Source: Phycomyces nitens
Taxonomy: Eukaryota > Mucoromycota > Mucoromycetes > Mucorales > Phycomycetaceae
DNA length: 64,000 bases
Direction: 5' to 3'
Assembly: GCA_022702545.1 (NCBI GenBank)
Contig: JAHRBC010000006.1
Location: 434,001-498,000, forward strand
Shown here: positions 12,441-22,400 of the stretch, one piece after another
How the letters are laid out: the number at the start of each line of letters is the position of its first letter
Numbering within the stretch: position 1 is the first letter of the stretch
Translations under genes and position numbers: made by a program
Notes under the pieces: generated by a model
What the model saw: only the letters and a program-made list of their open reading frames with translations
Databases searched by the model: none
Told to the model about the DNA's origin: nothing

Positions 12441-14219
12441 AAAAACAAACAAAAAAAGGGGTTCATACCTTTATATGTTAATAAATGAGGAGACAATATG
12501 AGCAAGTTTTATTTTTGGCGTTCTATATGGAGTTTACAGAGTTAGAAAGCCTAAGGAAAGAGGGAAAAGTGTAACAATTTTAAGCAGTGAAAGTTTGTAA
12601 GAATTTTACTAGTAAAAAATGTAAACCTTTTAATCACGTGACAGATTTTTTATACAAATAGTACCAAAATAAAGTCACAAGAAAGAAAGAAAAGGGAAAC
12701 CGAGTATATCGGAATATAGAACGCCTTTCTTGATATAGACTTTAGTCTAAACCGAGTGGTTTTTTTTAAAAAAAAAACGGAAGCGGCTCATAACATTTTA
12801 CGTACACAATTTCAATATATTGTGGCTATAGTTGAGAAAGCAATGGGCAAGACAATGCATAATATTAATATTAACATTGTTGCACAAGAAAGTCCAAGCT
12901 CAAACTAACTCAATGGGAGTCCGTATTTTCAACTGCCAACAAAGAGAATGCACATCTTATCAATACCCACAGATCAACAGTCAGACTAAAGAGACCCCTC
13001 AAGAAGTAACTCAAAAGGTCTACCTAAAACACAAAAGAATGGCGGGTTTTCGGCAAGAACTTTAATGACTGATGAAATGACTTCAAAGGTCTAAATATCC
13101 TGTCAGCTAGATTGCTACGGTTAATGTAGAAAAATAAGAGGAAAATGGAGACGGGAGTGCCATAAGAGCAGAGAACGGGCAGAAGGAAATAAAGATAAAT
13201 AATTTAGCAGAGGAAAGAACCAAGCAAGTCAAACCAGTAAAGATTAATTGGGAACCCCAAGCCAAAAGAGATATTGCCCCAGAAATACAGGCCAAAAAAT
13301 TCCGCTAGTTCTCTTTATTTCTTTACAAAGACAGTGAGGATCAGTCATTGGATACCAAACAAATCCTGTGAAGTACTGAGATTAAGCTATCTATTTCACG
13401 GCTACTATATCATGCTTCTCCGGTATTGGATATTACGCTGGTACTTTGGATCATTTAATGCAAAGGAACATATCAAGAATACCAGCAGCTTTGATATAGC
13501 CACAAACTTGGCTGAGGCAGATGATATTGAAGAAAGTATAATTATTAACACAAATTGCTAAACTAAGATCTAGAAATTGCAACTAGTCTCGATGGTCCTC
13601 GGAAACGAGCCAGTAGACGCTTTTATCTATGGATGAGCAATGGCACCGGTCAAGCCATTGCACAGGGCAGACAGAGACTGGACAGAATTTATAGCAATAT
13701 TTGGTCATTTTGAATAGACAGTAAGTTCCGTGTGTTTAAAAGGAGGATAAAAGGTTGGTTGGAGGTCTTTAATGTCATAAATATCGTATTTTGTCTAATA
13801 CTGTACAGGGCCATGACAGTTTATATCGATGGAGGAGCAGTACAATGACCTTTAAAGATCATCTGCTATAACTTGATGAGTTGTTTTTGTAAAGGCGCAA
13901 AAGTTTAAATTATCCCTATTTTTAAGAAATGGCATTCTAGTTACAAAGAAATTGAGGTACTTAGTTGTAAATTAAAAGTACAAATATTTATTTAAAAAAA
14001 ATCTATCAAGAATATCCCAATTTAAAAGTGGCCGTGATCACTCGTGATTACAGAGATCAATTGATTTATGGAGCTTACTTAGTACCACAAGAAATTTATC
14101 TCAGGATTCTCTAAATATGCTCCACCATTGAATATACTATAGAAAAAGGGTGTAGCTTATCGATTGACAGAGCTAGAATAACACTAATTCCAAAGGTATA
14201 AGGCAATGCTGACAGTCAG
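12441..14219. other. Inner island DNA, degenerate sequence
   Basis: No intact gene. Short frames at 12832-13065 and 13274-13561 are without recognised motif. They lie just upstream (5') of the gypsy RNase H/integrase remnant on the same strand, where gag, protease and RT would be expected, so they may be heavily eroded parts of that element. This is positional inference only. Confidence 0.4.
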
Positions 14220-15340
14220 TCTGATTTTGCAGCACGCAGATTCCAAGAGAGTTTACTTTGTACACTGATGCTTTCCATATTGCTATTTGGGGAGTACAAT
14301 TACAGACATCAGTACAGAGTAGGAATGAGGTGTATTCCACTTACTACGAAAATCGAGCTTTGACTAATGTTGAGCGAAATCATTCTGTTTATGAAAAGGA
14401 ATTCTTGGCCACTGTATATATTTTATAAAGTTTGTTGGACTCTATTTGATGGAAAATTTCAAAGTGTATGTCGACCGCCAGACCCTAAAGATTCTAATGA
14501 CAAGGTCCCAATATAATGTCATTTTGCGAGATGGATTCTCAGTATCCAAGACTATGACTTTAATATCTACTACTGACCCGGCTATAATAATAAAAATATG
14601 GATAGTTTATCCAGACTAGCTGTTTGGGCTTTTGAACACAAAGTATGACAGATTTTTTTTGGTTGATAAATGCGACTAATTACTTCTACACAACTTTGGT
14701 ATAGAATTCCAGGGTTCTATCGCAGTTCGGCCAGGCAAAAGAATATCTCTAGATGAGTATTGATTGCTGTGAGAATATTTAAAACTAGTGTCTTACAATG
14801 ATACCATGTCAGAAAAGGAGAAAGTAAGGCTGAGAAAAAGCATGATCAAGTATTATATCAGGCAGTATGATCAGCAGTACGACAAGGTTACTGACAAGTA
14901 TGAACCTCGCCAAGTATTGAGATATGAAGATACGCCTACAATGTTTCAAAATTTTTAGAATCACACTTTACGAGGACAGCAGGATGTTGTGCGGATTGTG
15001 GTGCACATTAGTAAGATTTATTACTGACTGGGATACTATTGCACCATCAGAATATATATATATATATATTGTCGTGTCCTTTATGTTATCATGTCAGGTC
15101 AAATCCAAAGATATCTTCCCTACTTGTTCTTTTGGTAGTATCAAAAGATCACTACACTCTATATGTTGGATTTTCTTAATGTTTCTAAATCAGCGTCTGG
15201 TAATACGACCATTATATTGGGTATCGAGTATTTTTTGGATGGCTCAAAGTTCGCATAAAAATTAATTCCGTTTCAGAGACGATTATTGAGTTTTTGTACG
15301 AATGGGTTTGTCGGTACGGTCTGCCTACAGGAGTCCTCAT
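14220..15340 (+). mobile_element. Decayed Ty3/gypsy retrotransposon: RNase H and integrase fragments
   Basis: Several frames on the + strand together read as a gypsy pol. Near 14250-14430: KRVYFVH, IAIWGVQLQ, YYENRALTNVERNHSVYEKEFLATVY, the end of RT and the RNase H start. At 14455-14630: FKVYVDRQTLKILM, then a frameshifted WILSIQDYDFNIYY-like block and YNNKNMDSLSRLA-like words. Near 15285-15340 there is an integrase-core word, FLYEWVCRYGLPTGVL, followed by a diverged catalytic stretch (expected LTDRG, here IKKG). Frameshifts and stops break every domain. No LTRs could be recognised, so the element is old. Confidence 0.8.
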
Positions 15341-15902
15341 CAAGAAAGGTATTTGTTTATTTCCATATCTGGTGGAGGAGGTACTGACTACTGATAAGTT
15401 GAATATCCAAGCCAGAATACCTGCTCATCCTCACTTTCAAGACCAGATTGAACAACCAGTCAGAATAACAAGAAACACAGTGTGTATAGTAAACCCTAAA
15501 CGTAGTAATGATATTAATACCTCAACCCCGTCTCCAAAACATTTAAGCAACTACACCACTGAACCACATAAATAAGGATTTATTTCAAATTAGCAAACAA
15601 GAGCTCTTAACTCCATAAACACTTTTCTGGATATTTAGTTGGTTATCTACAGTTAGCCAAAAAGATATTCTCTATACGTTATCGATACACACTATATCAC
15701 TATAAGCATCAATTTTCAACATTATCTTTTGAGCTCCTATTGTTTTTACTGCCTGAATCAATTAGCCTTGGCCATATTCCACTCATAATACTTAAAGAAT
15801 CGACGGCTGTTTTTCTAATACATATACAAGAACATATCTGAAGGTAAATTAATAAATGCACTTTTTTGAACCAGTATTAATATTCTTTTTGTGCTTGAAT
15901 AG

Positions 15903-16494
15903 ACACGCAAGAGATGGATGAACCCAATGAGCTTCCCAACTTTAACTCAGATATCTTGAAAAAGGTAACCATACACTGTAAAAATTTACTTTTAAATGAA
16001 TATTAGCTCTAACAAATCCCAAACCAAGGTTGACGAATGGAAAAAGTATCATAATGATCAACAGAGAACTGAGATGGATGTTTGTAAATGGGAGGAAAAT
16101 TATCTAAATGTTGATGAGGATACCCTCCACGAAATCCTTTTGGTGAGCCAAAAAATGAAATACACGCACAACGCATAAAAAGAACTATCATATTATTGTG
16201 TACTAATCCTCTTAATTATATTCAATTTCTTGCAGGTCGCAGGGTGCCTCAAAATCGAGCGTCTTGTGGAGCTTTTAGAGTGGAAACTTTCTACAAGTAG
16301 CAGCGCTACGTATAACAAAGGAGTATTAAGATCCCTTAATATTGCTAGTGACTTTGCTGTAGAAAATGAAGAAAGAGAATTACAAGCTCAGAACAAGTAC
16401 GAGGATGTAAGCGTCCTACTTTCTTATTATTGTGCAGCATGTTAATGTTTTTCTTTTCTTTTCAACTATTTAGGGGTGGTATAATAATCAATAA
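15903..16494 (+). pseudogene. SKP1-like gene fragment (SCF ubiquitin-ligase adaptor fold)
   Basis: Spliced exons (15903-15964, 16029-16142, 16236-16406, 16474-16494) align collinearly with the second half of SKP1. They read ELPNFNSDILKK (SKP1 'PLPNVNAAILKK'), VDEWKKYHNDQ, WEENYLNVDEDTLHEILL ('WDQEFLKVDQGTLFELIL'), VAGCLKIERLVELLEWKLS ('AANYLDIKGLLDVTCKTVA'), then RSLNIASDFAVENEERELQAQNKYED ('[27 protein letters not shown]') and a short tail. SKP1 links cullin-1 to F-box proteins. The N-terminal BTB half could not be found, the first intron's acceptor is poor, and the copy is diverged. It is therefore a fragment, a pseudogene or a fast-evolving paralogue, not the housekeeping copy. It sits between two gypsy remnants inside the inverted repeats. 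Confidence 0.75.
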
Positions 16495-17154
16495 AGTAGT
16501 ATTTCTGTGGTTACTTGATCATGGCTTGGGGTCTGGAGAGCCAAACTTACAAGGGTACTATTATTATTAGGAATATTTTCTTTATAAATATATACATGTA
16601 TCAATCACACTAGAAAAAAATACCAAATTTCATAAAGATATCTGGCTTAATAAACTGTAATAATGAATCTCTTGCGAGTTCAATTTACATTTATTTGATA
16701 TACAAATATGAATTGTATTGGGTGAAATGGAGCTTGCTCAAACAAAGAGATTGTTCTATAGTTCGATTTTAGAAAGATTCGATACTCAGCCACTACAAAA
16801 ATTGAGTGGTTTTATTCATAACCAACTACTATGTTAGAGACATTTGGGGATTAAACCCAGATACCAAATGCTAGGGATCGATTGTTAACGTATGTAAGGC
16901 TTATTATAGTCTTTTGATCTCTTCTAGGTTAACTGCAGCTAACACAATTTATCAAAATACACGATTTCGCAGTAAAAGGGACTCGTCTTTATTGGATTAA
17001 AATTTTCATAGATTAATGAGCTTTCTTGGATCATGTGACAGGAACTCCCATGACCTGAGAATATATCCTTTTACTTCACTATATTTACGGTCTACTGGAT
17101 GCTTTGCATGTCCTCAGCTAGTATTCAGTACAGTAGTGCTACGTATGTTTGTTA
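16495..17154. other. AT-rich spacer between SKP1-like fragment and gypsy fragment
   Basis: No coding sequence recognised on either strand. It may include a remnant of the minus-strand gypsy element's downstream part, but no LTR ends (TG..CA) could be confirmed. Confidence 0.45.
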
Positions 17155-17660
17155 TTATTGTGGGCATCGTCCTCTGACACTGGGTACCAACATCGTTGGC
17201 TGATCCGCATGATACAACCCTGGAAGAACTAGTTCTTGATCCTTGAGGGTGTATGTGTGTCCTAGTCTGAATTGATATATATAATATGGGCCCAGCCAAC
17301 TGGGAACCAAGGCTGAACTCATCTCGTATAGGGCTCTGTTCATTACCAGTACTTGATCACCAATTTGGTATAGTGGTGGTTTTGCTTGTCTCTTTAAATT
17401 ATACTGCCTCTTCATGGTCTCCTTGTATACCACTAGCCATTGGTAGGCCAGTGCCAGGAAACTGTACCTTAACTGGTCTATTTCTTGCAATCGGTGTTCA
17501 ATTTCCTCTTCTTCATTGATTTCTGCTTGTGAGTGTGACGTACGATGTTTGGTTCAGCGAGTTGACCCAGACGACAGCTAATAATTCGTAGTATAGTTCC
17601 AGATTCTCAATCTCAGTGCGATCAGTGCCAAAGAGCAGAGCAGAATCTTCCTTGAAGTAT
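17155..17660 (-). mobile_element. Second Ty3/gypsy fragment: integrase C-terminal domain
   Basis: On the minus strand a 111-codon open frame reads KETMKRQYNLKRQAKPPLYQIGDQVLV, then ALVPSWLGPYYIYQF and LPGLYHADQ. This is the GPY/F-type C-terminal domain of Ty3/gypsy integrases (typical 'YKVGDQVLV..WLGPY.I..VLPGLYHADQLK'). Upstream, to about 17660, a shifted frame gives LLFGTDRTEIENLE, the usual 'PFELLFG' segment. It is opposite in orientation to the 14.2-15.3 kb fragment, so it is a separate insertion. Confidence 0.85.
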
Positions 17661-18179
17661 ATTAAAACCGAAAAATAGAGTAGACTTTAGATGTGTTTTA
17701 TTGGTAGATGTTTTTGGGATACTTATACTAGTAAATTGTAGAATAGAAATGATAAAATATAGATGTAGATATACGAGGCTGGTAATTTGTCATCTTGGTT
17801 AAGTAAAGTAAATCTAGTAATACACCTTTAAGAACGATAAGATTATAGATTTAACATTTCTGGATAATCGGAATGAGGTCTGTGCTTCACAGGTACAACA
17901 AGAGAAAAGAAAGGCCGAAGTCGAAAAATAGAAATTACTGTTCTATACAGTCGCATGAGTCCTCATTTCCTTTGGTCCACGTGTCGGTGATTCTTAGGGT
18001 ACAACCATATTTTTTTGTATTCTTTATTGGTAGGGCCATTGCAGAAGTTGCGTGGCTACAAATTGAAGTGAAAGTTGCTAATCAAAAAACGAGGACAAAC
18101 TATGGATAAGAAATGATTGAAAAAGATATCTATAAATTGTAGGTCGTACCTACTAAAATTCTGGATGACTTCGTTCCAT

Positions 18180-18500
18180 CCTCAGATGTGGTTATAGGCT
18201 CTCTGAGCCGTGCTTTTATTTTCCGTAATAATATATATAATAAAATTAATAAAAATATCTTTTCTCCTCATATCTTTCCAAGCCACGCACCATGGACATG
18301 AATATTAACGATATCACCAATGAACAATTGTATGTTGTACCTAACACAATTAGTGTTGACTCCATTACGACTACAGATGTAGTATAGACTCTCCGAGCCG
18401 CACTTTATTTTTTGAATATATATATATATATAATAAATTTCTCTATTCCCTTGTCCCTCATATCTTTCCAAACCGTGCACTGTGGACTAAATGTATATCA
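18180..18500 (+). repeat. Tandem duplication of a leader/promoter segment
   Basis: Two imperfect copies about 180 bases apart (roughly 18185-18315 and 18362-18505) share the same order: CAGATGTxGT, CTCTCxGAGCCG, an AT-rich run of TATATA, CTCATATCTTTCCAA then a GTGCAC/CGCACC-like word, and a start codon. Each copy opens a similar short peptide (MDMNINDITNEQL and MYINELSPEQIL). The second copy leads into the ORF at 18501-19121. Confidence 0.7.
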
Positions 18501-19121
18501 ATGAACTTTCACCAGAGCAAATCCTCGAGCTTATTGAGCTTGGTCAACAAGCACAACAATGACAGAGAGATTATGAAGAAGATGAACTCCCCAAAGAAAT
18601 CTACAAAGATTTGGAAGTCTTTGATGAAAGGTCTCAAATCCAACATTAACAGGTTCGCCAAAGATACCTTCAACTTCGAGGGTAGAAAATGGACCAAGTC
18701 AGGAGCAATCAATCAGATCTTCGTCCAAGACCTCAAGAAATACACAATGGATTCCCATAAAATTGTACAGGGCAAATATAAGGATGGTGACAAACTCAGG
18801 ATCACTGGAAGAGCAGTAAGTAAAATCTTCCTTGATCTTAGACACATCAGAACCAGAGGTGGCAGTGCTACCAACACAGCCAATCTGGACAAAGTCATCA
18901 AGAAAGTCAGAGTTTTGGCTGTCTATGTGTTTGCCAGTGGAAAGCCACTCGATGAGGATTCCAAAGACATTAGTATCCAAGCAATCAAACTCCCAACAAG
19001 AACAAGATATCTCAAAGATGAAGAAGACAACAACAAAGACATGGCCTTTTTTTATTACCCCTTTTTCGATCTGTTTCAGTATGTCATTAGTCGTACTGGC
19101 CAAATGGTAAAACACAAATAG
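18501..19121 (+). CDS. Unrecognised 206-aa ORF (ORF A) entering the right repeat arm
   Basis: The long frame encodes a basic protein with blocks such as FAKDTFNFEGRKWTKSGAI, GDKLRITGRAVSKIFLDL and KVIKKVRVLAVYVFASG, and ends QYVISRTGQMVKHK. I do not recognise the family. In the first 100 bases another frame (start near 18490: MYINELSPEQILELIELGQQ, then a stop, then DYEEDELPKEIYKDLEVFDE) looks more protein-like, so the true gene may begin there and be frameshifted into this one. The last 25 codons lie inside the inverted repeat and are conserved in the left arm, where the rest of the ORF is absent. It is probably a gene of the repeated element. Confidence 0.5.
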   Translation: MNFHQSKSSSLLSLVNKHNNDREIMKKMNSPKKSTKIWKSLMKGLKSNINRFAKDTFNFEGRKWTKSGAINQIFVQDLKKYTMDSHKIVQGKYKDGDKLRITGRAVSKIFLDLRHIRTRGGSATNTANLDKVIKKVRVLAVYVFASGKPLDEDSKDISIQAIKLPTRTRYLKDEEDNNKDMAFFYYPFFDLFQYVISRTGQMVKHK

Positions 19122-19936
19122 TAATAATATATTATGATTTATTCGACCTTGCCTCCAGAATAGTAGGGAAGTCATTTATTTCAGCGTAATTCCGTCTCAA
19201 TCATTAATATTTTTCAAGATGAAATATCCCATTTTTATATATTAATAATATATTAATATTAATGGTGTATTGGTTGCTATACAAGTTGGAATAACTTTTA
19301 TGTTTTGTAAATTATGTTTTCATCTTCTGAAAAAAAAAAACATGAATCTTGAAATCTCGAAATGATATAATCCCATCTCTGATTAGTTTCTTTGAAGTAA
19401 TTAGCAAAAGTTAATTGCTTTTCCCTATATTATTTTAATAACGGTAATTATTATAGCTAAAAAAATAAAGTCATGGTGATTCTACGGGCAGTTTCTCTGA
19501 AATGTAGATTTGGAGATTGAATGACCATTGTGTCTGACGCAAAGGCCGCAAGATCTCCAAGTGTTTTACGATTGTTCTTCATTTCATTGACTAGATTGCA
19601 TTAATCTCGCACATTCATAAGTTTGAAAGTTAATTTCTCGTTTCTTTGGAGATGCGTTTTCAGTCTCTCCATCTTTTGATTCCATCGTATACTGCTTGTA
19701 TAGGTATATTGGTCTTTTAAAAAATAAGTAGAGGCGATCCATTCATAATAGTTCCAGTGATAAAAAGTCTTCTTTTTTGAGCTGAAAGTTATTTCAATTT
19801 TCCAAGGGCCATGTTTTTGTTTTGTTGATAATTGGATGGTTTGAATGAGAAACGCCTTGTAAAGAAGAATAGAGTATTGACCCTTTATTTTGTGCTTTTA
19901 ATTAATCATTATAGTTATTGGTATGAGTCTGTATAT
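19042..19936 (-). repeat. Right arm of the ~890-bp inverted repeat
   Basis: Reverse complement of 11545-12440, differing by isolated substitutions and short indels (for example a missing A in the ORF B start region and GACCC..TGTGCTTTT versus TGTGGAGTTTT). Inner edge at the TTATTACCCCTTTTTCGATC block, outer edge at CAGACTC/TATATA. It retains the tail of ORF A and a second broken copy of ORF B. Confidence 0.9.
19457..19812 (-). pseudogene. Second decayed copy of ORF B in the right repeat arm
   Basis: Same gene as at 11672-12028. The ATGGCCCTTGG start is kept, but a one-base deletion closes the frame after seven codons (MALGKLK then stop). Downstream, blocks equivalent to WNYYEWIAS and GDLAAFAS remain readable in shifted frames. 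It is convergent with ORF A (18501-19121), which suggests that the parent element carried two convergent genes. Confidence 0.5.
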
Positions 19937-22149
19937 AGGAAATTACCAGAGATAACTTGTTAGGTAGATCTGCTGGCATCTTTGGTTCTTGAGTGCCCAT
20001 TCCATTATACTAACAAAAAAATGTGTATAGTCTTGTCAATAGTACAAGATTCAATATCAAGCTTAGGAATAAAGTATTGAGTGTTTAAAGCCATGTTATA
20101 ATTTTCTTTTGCAATGTATTTTCTACAAACTATTATTTCTTTTTTTTTTAGAAAAAAATATATTGCATAAAGTGCCTTTGTAACCTATCATGAGAGCACT
20201 ATGTATTTTTACTATGATGTTATACCAAATTATTTAGTTTATTGTAGACTTGACTATATTTATTTTACAATTATAATATCTAATAAACCATATTTAAATC
20301 AGATAGTCTATCTTCCCTATAAAAACTAATGCTTATTTAAACAAGAGTAAAGCGTAATATTGTATCAGAAAATATGTTCTAATAAATGTCCCTGTGTTTA
20401 TTTCATATGAGAAATAGTATAGAGGCATCTATGCATGTGAAGTGCCTTTATTAGTATTATTACAATTTATTGCAGTATTTAAGATTTAATAAATGTCTGT
20501 TAGTTTTGTATCTATGCATGCAATCATTAGTATTCAAGGTTTTCTGGCCATTGTATAGCGAGTGTTTATGCATCTGTATGAAATATATAGCGTATAATTG
20601 TTATGAACTTTAAGCTGTAATTAGTTAGGGTAAACCACCTTAAAAAATAGCTAAAACGCAAATCCCTGTATATTTATGGACGTGTTTTTATTCGTGTTAA
20701 ACTATAAAACAAGGGGATTAGCGCTCAATCGTCCATGAAAGGCTTGACTTTAGACGAGCTATTGATTTACAATCTCGCGTTGAATATTTTTGTTAAAAAT
20801 AATAATAACCGTGTTTTCTACACTCCTTCCACCTCTTCAAGATGTTCATCAAGACTTTTTTGTTTTGTTTCAAACGATTATTATTGTGTAAAATAAATTT
20901 ACTGGTATTAGAGAATTACTCTGAGCCTTTTTTTAATATTAATAAAAATCTAAACCTAGTGAGATTTAACATTTCTCATTCGCTTCCAAAAGATGCCAGT
21001 GTATATAGAGCTTCATAAATCTGATGCTTTCACAGCAACACTGACTCTAAAAAAAACATAGATGACTTGAAAGATTTATACACGTAACAAAAGAGTACTG
21101 AAAACAGAGTCCGGCGATAAGCACAGGATTTCATCCTAAAATTAGAAGATCAGGAAAACTAAACTGACTGATTATTGATTGATTGGGGTTTATTACAGAA
21201 AAGAAAACTCAAGAATGCTCTACACGCTCCAGAATATAGATGTTTTTTTTTCAGCAGAAATATAGAGAGGGAGAAAAAAAGGCAAGAATATCTCTAGTAT
21301 AAATTTTGATTGCAGTCCAGGAAACAAGATACCAAAAGACTATCTTTTTTACTGTACAGGATTAGAGGCAACCAAAATATTCTACAAATACATTGGTCAA
21401 ATTTCTAGGTGGAGCACATTAAATGCTACCAAAATATGAGATCTCTCCATGCTGGTTGTATTCCTTTCAAGACTCTTTGGAGTATATGAAAGACATTTTC
21501 AATACTACAGATATCACACAAAGAAAAATTGGGATTCGAAGAGTCTATTCAAAGGTTATTGCCATCCAAGGCGATATAAAAATCACTGGATGCAAAAAGT
21601 TATTCTTAAACATATTTATACCCAAGTTTCTTTTTGTAAAAAAAAAAAAAAGTAAACCTTGGTTAAGTAGATCAAGCCATTCAAACAAATCAAATACTTT
21701 GAAATAGAAATGGATCAGTATTGGGATTATTCGTTTCAAATAGGTGTTTATAACCGCAATAGACCTTGGAGACGTGTGTCTGGTATTATAAATCCCAGAG
21801 AATATTTGAAGATAATGTGCCTTGAATTTAGGGAATTACAAAGGACATGCGGGTAATATATTATTCGAACTGGGGTTGTGAAGTCTCAATGACACCAGAA
21901 GAGGTCAACCGAAATACTTAAATGACCACATAGCACTAGGATCATGGGCGCGGCAACTCCGAAGTAGACCCAGGTGTTTGTAAAGTTCTAGTGCAGTAGA
22001 ATGTATCTGATGCTTCATAAAAGAGACGATAAACTCGTTAAGAAAGCTCGGTGAAAGCCCAGCATTAAAGTACTGGACGCATAAATGCCCCCTTGAAAGC
22101 ATCAAACTAAGCTCAAATGTTTTTAGCTTATATTTCTTACCAACTAGTG
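19937..22149. other. Very AT-rich spacer with degenerate frames
   Basis: No supported gene. Overlapping frames at 21423-21707 (+) occur in two phases and break at an A-rich run (about 21640). A further short frame begins with MDQYWDYSFQIGVYNRNRPW near 21710. None matches a family I know. The appearance is that of eroded mobile-element coding sequence. Confidence 0.4.
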
Positions 22150-22400
22150 CTAATATAAGTCAGTTTATACACAGAGCGAGACCATTACACCAATCGAGGC
22201 GCAGTACCACTAATCTTCCAACAGATATCCTTATTAATCTAGAACCTCTTGGGGGAACGGAACACCACAATAAAAAATGTCGTACAAAACAAGGATAGCC
22301 AATGTAGCAGCAGAGTTTTTGTGCTGCACCGAGAACAGCACAAATCTGACTGTTCCCCACACGGCTGGGCAGTAGTAGAAGATTGGGTAGATCAAGATAT
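22150..22400 (-). mobile_element. Possible LINE-type reverse transcriptase remnant
   Basis: The minus strand reads IFYYCPAVWGTVRFVLFSVQHKNSAA and then, in a second frame, RLVVLRLDWCNGLALCIN. The words Y-C-P-A-V-W-G and 'Q..NSAA' resemble the conserved stretch after the palm domain of non-LTR reverse transcriptases ('YCSAVWGSC..LQNRAAR'). The segment is short and frameshifted, and no catalytic FADD-like box is visible, so the call is tentative. Confidence 0.3.
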
